Positions 50,842 through 59,503 are shown, counted from the stretch's first letter. The stretch: 64,000 nt of DNA from Arthrobacter sp. fls2-241-R2A-200 (GCF_030209745.1 NZ_JARVRJ010000011.1:62001-126000); one strand, 5' to 3'. Numbers and translations: made by a program. The notes: generated by a model not told the origin, from the letters alone.

Positions 50842-51957
50842 ATGGGCCGCGATGCACGCTCCTGGGACGAGTCCGATGTCCGGATCCGTCCCAACAAAAA
50901 AGGTTCAAGGCCCCGGACGAAAGACCGTCCCAGCCACGATGACGCGGTCATCGGCAGGATCATCACGGTGGACCGGGGACGGTATACCTCGATCGTTGGT
51001 GAAGACACCCCTGAGGAACGCATCGTCATCGCCGCCCGCGCGCGGGAGCTCCGCCGCAACCCGGTAGTGCCAGGGGATTTTGTCGCCTTGGTGGGCGATG
51101 TGTCCGGGCTGCCGGACACATTGGCCAGGCTGGTTCGCGTCGAGGAGCGCAAAACCCTCCTGCGCCGCAGCGCCGACGACACCGACCCCATCGAACGGGT
51201 AGTGGTGGCCAACGCCGACCAGTTGGTGGTGGTGGTCGCCGCGGCCAACCCAGAGCCCCGTACCGGGTTTATCGACCGCGCCCTGGTAGCTGCGTACGAC
51301 GCCGGGATCGAGCCGCTGCTGCTGATCACCAAGGCAGACGTCAAGGACCCGACTGAACTTCTGGCCAACTACGTGAGCCTTGGCTTTCCGGTCATCATCA
51401 GCAAGACGGCGGACTCGGCTGCCGGAGGCATCGACGCACGGTCTGACGACGGATTGTCTGCCCGCTTGGACAGGAACGCCGTGTCCGAGCTGAGGACCCA
51501 CCTCCACGGCAAGGTGACGGTGATGCTGGGTCACTCGGGCGTAGGCAAATCCACCATGGTCAACGCGTTGACGGGCGCTGAGCGTGCCACCGGCGGGGTG
51601 AATGCAGTCACGGGCCGGGGCAGGCACACGTCGTCGTCAGCCCTGGCGCTGCGGCTCAGCGACGCTCCTTCCGGCAGTTGGATCATCGACACCCCCGGCA
51701 TCCGCTCTTTCGGGCTGGCCCACGTGGACCCGAACCGGATACTGCACTCCTTCCCGGACCTGGAACCGGGTACTGAGGCCTGTGAGCGGGGCTGCAAGCA
51801 TGATGCGACAGCCATCAACTGCGGCCTCGACCCATGGGTTAGCGAAGGCAATGCCGGACCTTCGGGTCCGGCCCGTTTGTCCTCCCTTCGCCGCCTGTTG
51901 GGCGCAGACCCCCGGTTGGAAGCGAAAGAAGCCAAGGAACTCGGTACCGTCAACTAA
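50842..51957 (+). CDS. rsgA: Ribosome small subunit-dependent GTPase A
   Basis: A circularly permuted GTPase for 30S maturation, 371 residues. Order: N-terminal OB fold, G4 motif LLLITKADVKD, then G1 LGHSGVGKSTMVNAL and G3 IIDTPGIRSFG. A zinc motif (CERGCKHDATAINCG) follows at the C-terminus. It directly follows aroA, as in many Micrococcaceae. Confidence 0.95.
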   Translation: MGRDARSWDESDVRIRPNKKGSRPRTKDRPSHDDAVIGRIITVDRGRYTSIVGEDTPEERIVIAARARELRRNPVVPGDFVALVGDVSGLPDTLARLVRVEERKTLLRRSADDTDPIERVVVANADQLVVVVAAANPEPRTGFIDRALVAAYDAGIEPLLLITKADVKDPTELLANYVSLGFPVIISKTADSAAGGIDARSDDGLSARLDRNAVSELRTHLHGKVTVMLGHSGVGKSTMVNALTGAERATGGVNAVTGRGRHTSSSALALRLSDAPSGSWIIDTPGIRSFGLAHVDPNRILHSFPDLEPGTEACERGCKHDATAINCGLDPWVSEGNAGPSGPARLSSLRRLLGADPRLEAKEAKELGTVN

Positions 51958-52018
51958 TCCCGCCCGAGTCCGTCACGGCATCCCGGCGAGAGGACCCGTT
52001 TCAGGATAGTTTGGTGGC

Positions 52019-52831
52019 ATGACCCAACCCGTCTCCACCTACAACGACGACCTGCGCCTTGCGCACGTCCTCGCGGATTCCGTCGACTCCCAGACAATGT
52101 CCCGCTTCAAGGCCCTGGACCTGAAAGTCGAAACCAAGCCCGATCTCACGCCCGTCACGGACGCCGATAAGGCCGCTGAGGAAGCTATCCGCGGCCAACT
52201 GTCGCGCTCCCGCCCGCGTGATGCGGTTTTGGGCGAAGAATTCGGCAGCAGCGGCCATGGATCGCGCCGTTGGATCATCGATCCCATCGACGGGACCAAG
52301 AATTTTGTCCGCGGCGTGCCGGTCTGGGCAACGTTGATCGCCCTGGTGGATGAGGGGGAACCGGTAGTTGGCGTCGTCAGCGCACCGGCACTCGGCAAGC
52401 GTTGGTGGGCCGCAAAAGATATGGGTGCTTACATGGGGCGCTCCCTGGCAGCTGCCACGCGCCTGAAGGTTTCCAACGTTTCACGACTGGCCGACGCCTC
52501 CATGTCGTACTCGAGTCTGTCCGGATGGAAAGAGCGAGGCAACCTTGATGAGTTCCTTGGGTTGACCGAGGAGGTTTGGCGCACCCGCGCTTACGGCGAC
52601 TTTTGGTCCTATTGTCTGGTAGCGGAGGGCGCCGTTGATATCGCCTGCGAACCGGAATTGAACCTTTACGATATGGCAGCGCTCGTTCCGATCGTTACCG
52701 AGGCCGGAGGTCGCTTCACCTCCTTGGAAGGTGAGGACGGGCCCTTTGGCGGCAACGCGTTAGCCACCAACTCGATCCTGCATTCGGAGGTCCTCAAAAC
52801 GCTGAACCCGGCTCTGGACGATCTCCTCTAG
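52019..52831 (+). CDS. hisN: Histidinol-phosphatase, inositol monophosphatase family
   Basis: A 270-residue Mg2+/Li+-sensitive phosphatase. Motifs: [29 protein letters not shown], and the C-terminal [16 protein letters not shown]. In actinobacteria this family supplies HisN, the histidinol-phosphate phosphatase, though some members act on inositol phosphate. The name follows the usual actinobacterial assignment and is not proven by sequence alone. Confidence 0.88.
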   Translation: MTQPVSTYNDDLRLAHVLADSVDSQTMSRFKALDLKVETKPDLTPVTDADKAAEEAIRGQLSRSRPRDAVLGEEFGSSGHGSRRWIIDPIDGTKNFVRGVPVWATLIALVDEGEPVVGVVSAPALGKRWWAAKDMGAYMGRSLAAATRLKVSNVSRLADASMSYSSLSGWKERGNLDEFLGLTEEVWRTRAYGDFWSYCLVAEGAVDIACEPELNLYDMAALVPIVTEAGGRFTSLEGEDGPFGGNALATNSILHSEVLKTLNPALDDLL

Positions 52832-52882
52832 CGAGCGCTCATTACCGGAGTACGTTCCGGCGGTAGCACACGGCTTTGACCA

Positions 52883-52933
52883 AATATTCGACGGCGGGCG
52901 CCCCACTTAGCGGGCGTCCGCCGTCGTAATATT
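52883..52933 (+). terminator. Terminator after hisN
   Basis: A long interrupted inverted repeat (AATATTCGACGGCGGGCG and its complement CGTCCGCCGTCGTAATATT) lies about 50 bases after hisN. The T-tract is weak. Confidence 0.7.
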
Positions 52934-52992
52934 CGCCGTTCGTCCCATTTTTCGTCCTAAACGTAACAAAGCGCTTAACAATTGCGGTGGCT

Positions 52993-53022
52993 TTGTCAGC
53001 CCTGCGCGGGGTGCCCTAGCCT
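52993..53022 (+). promoter_or_regulatory. Promoter of the SAM-riboswitch transcript
   Basis: TTGTCA (52993-52998) and TAGCCT (53017-53022) are separated by 18 bases, a good fit to a housekeeping sigma promoter. The expected start, 6-8 bases after TAGCCT, coincides with the first base of the riboswitch P1 stem. Confidence 0.65.
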
Positions 53023-53027
53023 AGAGA

Positions 53028-53162
53028 GAGGTCACGAGTGCCAGCGCAAAACCCCGGTTTGCTGGCCGGCAACCCTCCATTCGCGGTGGGGTGCCCCGGG
53101 TGACGACCTGGCCGGTCCGGAACGGATTCGGCAAGCGCGACCCCAACCGGGGTCCCTCTTGA
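53028..53162 (+). ncRNA. SAM riboswitch (SAM-IV type)
   Basis: The P1 stem AGGTC/GACCT pairs 53029-53033 with 53105-53109. P2 is GCCAGC/GCTGGC (53040-53045 with 53061-53066), then come the GGCAACCCTCC core and the GGTGGGGTGCCCCGGG hairpin characteristic of SAM-I/IV aptamers in actinomycetes. Downstream, GACCCC/GGGGTC and CCTC (53155-53158) / GAGG (53165-53168) form hairpins; the second can hide the ribosome-binding site of the next gene. This predicts repression at the translation level by SAM. Confidence 0.88.
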
Positions 53163-53172
53163 GTGAGGTCCC

Positions 53173-54570
53173 ATGAGTACTGTCACGTTAAATCCCGCAG
53201 CCCCATCCAACACCCCAGCTGGCAACGTCCTCGCAGCCCGCCCCCTCGCCGCAGTCACAGGGGCAGAATTGCAGGCGCCGCTGATTCAGGGCGGCCACGC
53301 ACGGTATGCAAACCTGGACTACGGCGCCTCTGCGCCGGCCTTGACGGTTGTCTCGGCCTATCTCAATGAGATTCTGCCGTACTATGCCAGCGTCCACCGG
53401 GGCGCCGGCTACGCCTCCCAGATCAGCACTTCGGTCTACGAGAACTCCCGGAACGTCGTCCGAGAATTCGTTGGCGGACGCCCGGACGATTCCGTCATCT
53501 TCACGCGCAACACCACAGATTCCTTAAACCTGCTGGCAGGCTGCCTTCCACAAGTGGATGGTGAATTCGTTGGGGAAGTCCTCTACCTCGACATAGAACA
53601 CCACGCCAATTTGCTCCCATGGCAAGGTGTTCCGCACCGCAGTGTCGTTGCCGAGGCAACGCTTGCGGCCACCGTGGACAAGCTCCGGAACGAGCTCAGC
53701 CAGGGAGGGGTATCGCTGCTTGCCGTGACGGGCGCATCGAACGTGACCGGCGAGATCCTTCCCGTCGCGGAACTTGCGGATCTTGCCCATGAACACGGCG
53801 CCAGGATTGTGGTTGATGCTGCCCAACTGGCTCCGCACCGGCGCATAAACATCACCCAAGCGGATGTGGATTACCTTGTGTTCTCCGGTCACAAGCTTTA
53901 TGCGCCTTTTGGGGCAGGCGTTGTGGTGGGCCGCCCTGATTGGCTCGACGCCGGAACACCCCACCTCGCAGGTGGCGGGGCGGTACGCGAAGCCCGGTTG
54001 GATTCGGTCAGTTGGGCCACCGGTCCTGCACGGCACGAAGGCGGCTCCCCCAACGTCTTGGGCGCTGCCACCCTCGCTCGTGCAACGCAGGTTCTGGCCG
54101 GCCTGGACCAAGACGCATGGCACGCCCATGAGGCAGCAATCCGCTCCTACCTCATAGAGGGGTTGGAAGGCATCGATGGCGTAACCGTGCATCGGATCTT
54201 CACTGATTCCGAGGACACCATCGGCGTCGTCAATTTCTCCGTGGAAGGGTTCGACGCCGGACTTGTGGCAGCATTCCTGGCCGCCGAGCACGGCGTCGGC
54301 CTACGCGACGGCAGGTTCTGCGCGCACCCGCTGCTCAAGCGCCTCGGCCTGCCCTCCGGGTCCCTTCGCGCAAGCTTCGGCGTCGGCTCCCGGCTCGAGG
54401 ATGCCGCGCGGCTCCTTGCCGGGATCAGGGAACTCAAGCGCAACGGCCTTGGCTGGGACTACGTGGTTGACGAAGGCCGGTGGATTCCCGCGAACGACCA
54501 CCGGACCTACCCCGAGTGGGCACCCAACACTCCGGGAACCGCGGGCGCTGCACCCTGCAGCGTTGACTGA
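53173..54570 (+). CDS. Class V aminotransferase / cysteine desulfurase-like PLP enzyme
   Basis: A 465-residue fold-type I PLP enzyme of the SufS/CsdA-like group. The PLP lysine is in VDYLVFSGHKLYAPFG, the His stacking on PLP is in YLDIEHHANLLPW, and a cysteine at the SufS position is in VGLRDGRFCAHPL. It could be a desulfurase or a lyase. Control by a SAM riboswitch points to sulfur amino acid metabolism. The stop is followed by repeats that include it. Confidence 0.88.
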   Translation: MSTVTLNPAAPSNTPAGNVLAARPLAAVTGAELQAPLIQGGHARYANLDYGASAPALTVVSAYLNEILPYYASVHRGAGYASQISTSVYENSRNVVREFVGGRPDDSVIFTRNTTDSLNLLAGCLPQVDGEFVGEVLYLDIEHHANLLPWQGVPHRSVVAEATLAATVDKLRNELSQGGVSLLAVTGASNVTGEILPVAELADLAHEHGARIVVDAAQLAPHRRINITQADVDYLVFSGHKLYAPFGAGVVVGRPDWLDAGTPHLAGGGAVREARLDSVSWATGPARHEGGSPNVLGAATLARATQVLAGLDQDAWHAHEAAIRSYLIEGLEGIDGVTVHRIFTDSEDTIGVVNFSVEGFDAGLVAAFLAAEHGVGLRDGRFCAHPLLKRLGLPSGSLRASFGVGSRLEDAARLLAGIRELKRNGLGWDYVVDEGRWIPANDHRTYPEWAPNTPGTAGAAPCSVD

Positions 54571-54615
54571 GCCGGTTCCGTTGACTGAGCCGGTTCCGTT
54601 GACTGAGCCGGTTCC
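54562..54615 (+). repeat. Three tandem 18-bp repeats over the stop codon
   Basis: Three identical copies of GTTGACTGAGCCGGTTCC run 54562-54579, 54580-54597 and 54598-54615. Each unit is six codons long and carries an in-frame TGA, so the reading frame has three successive stops. It is a duplication of the 3' end of the gene. Confidence 0.95.
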
Positions 54616-54678
54616 GGGGCACGGACCGTCCTAGGGTAAATTCGTAGGGTACTTTTGCATCCTGTGAAGGAGATAGGC

Positions 54679-55500
54679 GTGGCCGTGCTTCACACCGGCG
54701 CTACCGGCGGCTCAGTTGGTCCTGCCGGGCCGGGCGGCCCGAAGCTCGCCGCCGCCCGCCGGCAGGAGATGGGCTTGAGCTTCCAGGACGGCGGCGAACA
54801 TTATGATCGTGTTCGTCCCGGCTATCCGCAGGACGCGCTCCAGTGGTTGCTTCCCGAAGGGGCAGGAACGGCGGCAGATATCGGCGCCGGTACGGGGAAG
54901 TTCACTGCGCTCCTCTTGGAACGCAGGCTGGACGTCGTCGCGGTGGATCCCTCGGCTGACATGCTCCACCAACTCCGGAAATCGCATCCCTCGGTCACAG
55001 CAGTGGAAGGAACCGCCGAGGCGACAGGGCTGGCGGACTCAACATTCGACGTCGTCAGCGTTGCCCAAGCCTGGCACTGGTGTGACCCTATTGCGGCCAG
55101 TGCGGAGATTGCCAGGATTTTGCGGCCGCAGGGAGTCTTGGGGCTGGTCTGGAACCAGTTGGACACCTCTGTTCCTTGGGTCCACCGGCTTTCCCGGATC
55201 ATGCACGCCGGAGACGTTCACAAACCCGGATTTCGGCCCGTCATCGGGCCGCAGTTTGATGGTCTCGAAAGCCATCTGACCATGTGGGAGGACAGGGTGA
55301 CGCCGGCAGACATCATGGAGTTGACCAAGTCACGCAGCTATTACCTTCGCGCTGGCGCAGCGACCCGCGCAAAGGTGATGGCCAACCTTGAGTGGTACCT
55401 CTACGAGCACCTGGGCCACCGGCGGGAAGAGACGTTACCGTTGCCGTACCTCACCCACTCGTGGCGGGCGCACAAGCTGGACAGCACGCGGCCGCTGTAG
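54679..55500 (+). CDS. Class I SAM-dependent methyltransferase
   Basis: A 274-residue methyltransferase starting at the GTG at 54679, with AAGGAGA 6-8 bases upstream. SAM-binding motif I is AADIGAGTGKFTALLLER; motif post-I is VVAVDPSADML. The TFDVVSVAQAWHWCD segment places it in the UbiE/Tam-like group. The substrate is unknown. An earlier in-frame start is possible. It is followed 9 bases later by the MntR-like gene. Confidence 0.88.
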   Translation: MAVLHTGATGGSVGPAGPGGPKLAAARRQEMGLSFQDGGEHYDRVRPGYPQDALQWLLPEGAGTAADIGAGTGKFTALLLERRLDVVAVDPSADMLHQLRKSHPSVTAVEGTAEATGLADSTFDVVSVAQAWHWCDPIAASAEIARILRPQGVLGLVWNQLDTSVPWVHRLSRIMHAGDVHKPGFRPVIGPQFDGLESHLTMWEDRVTPADIMELTKSRSYYLRAGAATRAKVMANLEWYLYEHLGHRREETLPLPYLTHSWRAHKLDSTRPL

Positions 55501-55509
55501 GCTGGATGC

Positions 55510-56223
55510 GTGAAGACCAGTGCGCCCTCCTCCTCGATCGAGGACTATGTCAAGGTGGTCTATTCCTACACGGAGTGGCAGGACACCCCCATCACTTCCT
55601 CGCAGCTCGCGCTGCGTCTGGGCGTGGCCAACTCCTCAGTCTCGGAAATGGTCCGGAAGCTCAAAGACCAAGGCCTGGTGGACCACCAGCCTTACAGTGC
55701 GATCACTCTAACGCCGCAAGGCACGCGCTTGGCCTTATCAATGGTTCGCCGGCATCGGCTCATTGAGACATACCTGGTGGAGGAGCTCGGCTACAGCTGG
55801 GACGAAGTGCACGACGAAGCCGAACTGCTGGAGCACGCGGTGTCGGATACCTTTATTGAGCGCATGTCCGCCAAGCTGGGCCACCCTTCGCGGGATCCGC
55901 ACGGTGACCCGATTCCGGGGCCGGACGGCTCCGTTGAACTCCCCTCTGCCATGCGAATGATCGAACTAGACCATGGGCATACGGGCCGTATCACCAGGAT
56001 CAGCGATGAGAACCCCGATCTACTGCGTTACCTGGCAGCCGAGGGGATCACCTTGGACGCACGCGTCGAAGTGGTGGGAAGAAAACCCTTCGGTGGCGCT
56101 ATGGTGGTGCGCATCGGTGACGGCGCGCAGCGGTCCGAGTTCGATTTGGCAGATGAGGTCACCTCGGCCCTCTGGGTCCAAAGCCTTGAGCCACACGAAG
56201 GATGCGTTCTTCCCGCTCGCTGA
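55510..56223 (+). CDS. DtxR/MntR family metal-dependent regulator
   Basis: A 237-residue DtxR-type repressor: an N-terminal winged helix (SSIEDYVKVVYSYTEW, LALRLGVANSSVSEMVRKLKDQG), a dimerisation and metal domain with RRHRLIETYLVEELGYSWDEVHDEAELLEHAVSD, and a C-terminal SH3-like FeoA domain (residues about 150-225). A Mn2+ (MntR) or Fe2+ (IdeR) role is possible; the metal cannot be read reliably. The start is a GTG. Confidence 0.88.
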   Translation: MKTSAPSSSIEDYVKVVYSYTEWQDTPITSSQLALRLGVANSSVSEMVRKLKDQGLVDHQPYSAITLTPQGTRLALSMVRRHRLIETYLVEELGYSWDEVHDEAELLEHAVSDTFIERMSAKLGHPSRDPHGDPIPGPDGSVELPSAMRMIELDHGHTGRITRISDENPDLLRYLAAEGITLDARVEVVGRKPFGGAMVVRIGDGAQRSEFDLADEVTSALWVQSLEPHEGCVLPAR

Positions 56224-56250
56224 GCGTTGCCGACGTCGGACGTCCGGCGC

Positions 56251-57672
56251 TCAGGCGGCAGCGGCGTCACCGCCGTCGGCAGTCACCGGACCGGGAGTTG
56301 GGTTTCGTATCCCGACGGCGGAAGCCGCAGCTCCCACGAAGAACAGCACGGCAGTCACAACCAACGCGTTGAGGAGGCCCTGCCGCGTGAAGACCGGCCC
56401 CACAATGAGTCCGGCGAAAGCGATACAGATCAATCCTGCAATGCGGGCCACCGCGTTGTTCACGGCCGAGCTTATTCCTGCCTCTTCCGAAGGCACAGCG
56501 CCGAGGATCGCCGCCGTCAGCGGAGCCACAAGGGTTGCCAAACCGACGCCGAAGACTATCTGTCCCGGGAGGACCTGGGTCCAGTAATTGAGTGGTTCCT
56601 GAACCGACAAACACAAGAGGAAGCCGATACCGCACAACACGGGGCCGGCGGTCATGAACCACCGCGGGCCATATTTTCCGGCCAGCCCGCCGAAATAGGA
56701 TGCAGTGAGCATCAGGATGACCGTGCCCGGGAGCAGAGCGATGCCGGCCACTGTGGCCTTCAGGCCGCCCACCTGCTGGAGGTAGATGCCCAGCACGAAG
56801 AAACCGAGGGAAATGGCGCCATAAATAGCCAAGGTGGCGAGGTTTCCCCAGCCGAAGTTCCGGATAGCGAAGAGCCTCAGGGGCAGCATCGGGTCGGTTG
56901 TTCTCCCTTCATGGACCAGGAAGAACGCCAATGCTATGGCTCCCACCAGGAGCGGCCCCCACACCTGCCAGCTCCCCCATCCCAAACGGCCCTGTTCAAT
57001 GAACGCATACACAGGGCCGCCCAGTCCGATCATCGCCAAGACTGCGCCCGTGTAGTCGATTCCCGTGTGTTTGTCCCGTGCGGTATCCGATGCCCGGAGT
57101 CGAACGAGCACGGGCCAGATGGCAGCCGCAGGAATGACGTTGATGAAGAAAATGACCCGCCAAGACACCAAGTCCACGGAGACCCCGCCGATCAGGGGTG
57201 CCACGATGGCTGCCGCGCTGGTCCACCCCGACCATTGACCAATTGCTTTCGATTGAGCGGGCCCGGCAAAGGAGGTGATGATCATGGCCAGCGAACTGGG
57301 AACCAGAAGGGCGCCGGCGATTCCTTGCAGTGCCCGGGAAATCACAAGGACTTCACCGTTCCATGCAAAGCCGCACATCATGGATGTCAGGGCGAAGCCC
57401 CCCAAACCCCATTCAAGAATTCGCGCCCTCCCGAAATGGTCAGAGAGGGAACCGGCCACGAGGATCAGCGACCCCAAGGACAGCAGGTAAGCGTCCACAA
57501 CCCATTGCTGAATGGCTAAGCCGCCCCCCAGCTCCCGGCCAATCGCGGGTAAAGCGAGGTTGACCACAAAACCGTCCAGGATGGCTATGAATGAGGCCAC
57601 AATTGCCACGACGAGTACGCGCTTTTGGAGCGGGGTCCTCGGCAGCACGGCCGCTGCGTCTGTCATGTGCAC
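56251..57672 (-). CDS. MFS transporter, DHA2 (EmrB/QacA) family
   Basis: A 473-residue 14-helix drug:H+ antiporter. The N-terminus AIVASFIAILDGFVVNLALPAIGRELGGG carries motif D1 (LDxTVVNVALP-like), and GRARILEWGLG is a motif A variant. No partner regulator is next to it except the convergent metal regulator. Its substrate cannot be predicted. Confidence 0.9.
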   Translation of the reverse strand: MHMTDAAAVLPRTPLQKRVLVVAIVASFIAILDGFVVNLALPAIGRELGGGLAIQQWVVDAYLLSLGSLILVAGSLSDHFGRARILEWGLGGFALTSMMCGFAWNGEVLVISRALQGIAGALLVPSSLAMIITSFAGPAQSKAIGQWSGWTSAAAIVAPLIGGVSVDLVSWRVIFFINVIPAAAIWPVLVRLRASDTARDKHTGIDYTGAVLAMIGLGGPVYAFIEQGRLGWGSWQVWGPLLVGAIALAFFLVHEGRTTDPMLPLRLFAIRNFGWGNLATLAIYGAISLGFFVLGIYLQQVGGLKATVAGIALLPGTVILMLTASYFGGLAGKYGPRWFMTAGPVLCGIGFLLCLSVQEPLNYWTQVLPGQIVFGVGLATLVAPLTAAILGAVPSEEAGISSAVNNAVARIAGLICIAFAGLIVGPVFTRQGLLNALVVTAVLFFVGAAASAVGIRNPTPGPVTADGGDAAAA

Positions 57673-57703
57673 AGCCTACGCCGCCGCAGTCCCGTATCGT
57701 TGG

Positions 57704-58078
57704 ATGGTGATTAGCAGACGTGACGCCGCTTTGGCCCTCGACATACCCATGGAAATGGCCCAGCGCCACGGCATCCCCTCCAAGCTTACCGAGGCTGAGC
57801 TGCGGGATCTTCAGGACAATCCCCCGGCTTGGTTGGTGCAGTCACGTGCCAACCGTACCGGCAAGCGGCCGGTCTGGGTCCAGTTAACCTGTGCCGTGTG
57901 TGGCTACTCAGAGGCCGCACGCCCTAAAAAGTGGTGGCCTGAATTTTCCTTTGTGTTCTGCGGCCATCACCGCAACAGTGAACTGCCCGAGCTGTTCCGC
58001 GGCGAAGTGCGCAGTGAATATGAGGGCATCGGTAGCCGTTTCGTCGGCGTCGTGGACGTTCCTGAAAGCCGGGCCTAG
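57704..58078 (+). CDS. Conserved hypothetical protein with a CxxC-type zinc-ribbon-like motif
   Basis: A 124-residue protein from the ATG at 57704. The N-terminus is helical (RRDAALALDIPMEMAQRHG), followed by a segment with CAVCGYSEAARPKKWWPEF and FCGHHRN, a possible metal site of three Cys and a His pair. It has no ribosome-binding site, but a TATCGT -10-like box is just upstream, so it may be leaderless. I do not recognise the family. Its stop overlaps that of the convergent protease gene. Confidence 0.7.
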   Translation: MVISRRDAALALDIPMEMAQRHGIPSKLTEAELRDLQDNPPAWLVQSRANRTGKRPVWVQLTCAVCGYSEAARPKKWWPEFSFVFCGHHRNSELPELFRGEVRSEYEGIGSRFVGVVDVPESRA

Positions 58079-59058
58079 CCGATCGGGCCCATCTCTGACG
58101 GAACAGCTACAAGTTGCAGGTTCCTGCCGTCCCGCAGCACAGTTAGCGGGAACGGCTCGCCGATTGCGTCTTCAAACAGAAGCTTCTGAAGGCTCTCTGC
58201 GCTTGACACCGCCCGGCCTTGGGCGCGGAGTACGAGATCGCCCGGCTGGAGTCCGGAGAGTTCCGCCGGAGAATTGGGAATCACCTCAACCACCCGCAAG
58301 CCCTCCTTCTGGCCGGTCCGAACCACCGCGCTGGCATCCAGCGGTATAGGGGTGCTCACCAGACCAAGGTATGCGCGGCGCACCCGGCCATCCTTCAGCA
58401 ACGAGGCAATAATCCGTTGTGTTGTTGAATTGATCGGCACCGCCAGTCCCAGCCCGAGGCCAGCGACGGCGGTATTGATCCCGACGATGCGGCCCCGCGT
58501 GTCGGCCAATGCTCCGCCTGAGTTTCCCGGGTTCAAGGCGGCGTCAGTTTGGATGACGTCCTCAATGACCCGCCTGTGCTCTCCTGCCCGCACCGGGATC
58601 GATCGACCCAAGCCGCTCACTACTCCGGCTGTCACCGATCCGGCGAGCCCGAGAGGGTTGCCCACAGCGATTACCAGCTGGCCGACCCGCAAAGTATCGG
58701 CGTTTCCCAGGAATGCCGGCGGTGGAGTGGATTTGTGGCCACGGAGCACTGCAAGGTCGGACAAAGGGTCCGCTCCCACCAGCTCCACATCTGTGTGCTT
58801 CCCGTCGGCGAACACGGCCCTGCCGGATTGGGTGCCGGCGACCACGTGTGCATTGGTCAACAGGAACCCATCGTTCGTAAAGACGACACCGGAGCCGCTT
58901 CCTACGCGCATCTCCCCGCGGCGGCCAACCCTGGTCATCTCGATCGCCGCGACGTGGGGGGTTACAGTCTCTGCCACACGAATGACTATGCGGGAATACG
59001 CGTCCAAAGCAAGATCGTCGTCCAGCTCCGGCTCTGTGAACTCCGGCTCCACGCTCAT
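58075..59058 (-). CDS. Trypsin-like serine protease with PDZ domain (HtrA/DegP-like, apparently not exported)
   Basis: A 327-residue S1C peptidase from the ATG at 59058 (MSVEPEFTEPELDDDLALDAYS). Catalytic His is in LLTNAHVVAG, Asp in DLAVLRG, Ser in NPGNSGGALADTRG, and a PDZ domain follows (LSGLQPGDLVLRAQGRAVSS). There is no signal peptide or membrane anchor before the protease domain, unlike typical HtrA. An upstream extension of 22 codons is also hydrophilic. It lies next to the island junction. Confidence 0.9.
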   Translation of the reverse strand: MSVEPEFTEPELDDDLALDAYSRIVIRVAETVTPHVAAIEMTRVGRRGEMRVGSGSGVVFTNDGFLLTNAHVVAGTQSGRAVFADGKHTDVELVGADPLSDLAVLRGHKSTPPPAFLGNADTLRVGQLVIAVGNPLGLAGSVTAGVVSGLGRSIPVRAGEHRRVIEDVIQTDAALNPGNSGGALADTRGRIVGINTAVAGLGLGLAVPINSTTQRIIASLLKDGRVRRAYLGLVSTPIPLDASAVVRTGQKEGLRVVEVIPNSPAELSGLQPGDLVLRAQGRAVSSAESLQKLLFEDAIGEPFPLTVLRDGRNLQLVAVPSEMGPIG

Positions 59059-59244
59059 CACATTTCTCCTGCCACCGTTGGCCAAGCCGCCGGGTCTTTG
59101 TCGGCCTGCGCCTACCCAGTACAACGATCACGTGGGAGCAGCTAGTCCGGATTTCGGTACGCCGTGGGTGAACGCGTAAAGGCTCCGGATGGCTAGGGTC
59201 CTGGTGCCAAAAACTACCAACCTAGAGAATCCGGGCAAAGAAAA

Positions 59245-59270
59245 ACACCCCGGTCCGAAGACCGGGGTGT
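59245..59270 (-). terminator. Terminator, probably of the original ssrA gene
   Basis: A perfect 11-bp stem ACACCCCGGTC/GACCGGGGTGT with a CGAA loop. On the minus strand it is followed by TTTTTCTTTG. It lies about 50 bases downstream of the tmRNA 3'-end remnant, so it is probably the terminator of intact ssrA before integration. Confidence 0.88.
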
Positions 59271-59319
59271 AACCGATGACTCGACTCATCCGTGAAGCAT
59301 GTCTCGACTCATCACACAT

Positions 59320-59350
59320 AGTGGAGATGGGGGGAATTGAAAACCCGTAC
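59320..59350 (-). other. tmRNA 3'-end remnant / prophage attachment site
   Basis: The minus strand reads TTCAATTCCCCCCATCTCC followed by ACT. This is the T-loop, T-stem 3' strand and acceptor-stem end of actinobacterial tmRNA (usual end CCCCCCATCTCCACCA). Upstream of TTCAATT the T-stem 5' strand is degenerate (GGGTT instead of GGGGG) and no tmRNA body follows, so this is the leftover host side of an integration event (attR). Confidence 0.78.
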
Positions 59351-59383
59351 AGCTATATTTCGGAACATCAGTTTGAGCTGTAC
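59347..59383. repeat. Inverted repeat at the island edge
   Basis: GTACAGCT (59347-59354) and AGCTGTAC (59376-59383) form an 8-bp inverted repeat with a 21-base spacer immediately next to the attachment core. It may be an integrase or excisionase site. Confidence 0.7.
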
Positions 59384-59471
59384 TCCGCATGATCTAGGGG
59401 TTTCCTTAGCTATCCTCCCCTAACCCGTTCAGTACTTGTTGGCCAGCGCCAACATAATCTTGGCAAGAAAA

Positions 59472-59503
59472 TGGCCCCACCCCCGGTCTTCGAGGGCGGG
59501 GCC
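59472..59503 (-). terminator. Terminator after the XRE-type gene fragment
   Basis: Arms GGCCCCACCC and GGGCGGGGCC form a GC-rich stem. On the minus strand it is followed by ATTTTCTTG. It lies just after the fragment's stop codon. Confidence 0.8.

Noticed and set aside
56220..56250. Terminator between the MntR-like gene and the MFS gene
   Set aside because: Short imperfect stems such as GACGTCGGACGTC are present but none with a clear loop and T-tract.
56227..57519. Plus-strand open frame opposite the MFS gene
   Set aside because: The composition is polar and repetitive, and the opposite frame encodes a clear 14-helix transporter.
59320..59350. Complete tmRNA gene at this position
   Set aside because: Only the 3' part matches; the T-stem 5' strand is mismatched and no tmRNA body or tag reading frame follows.
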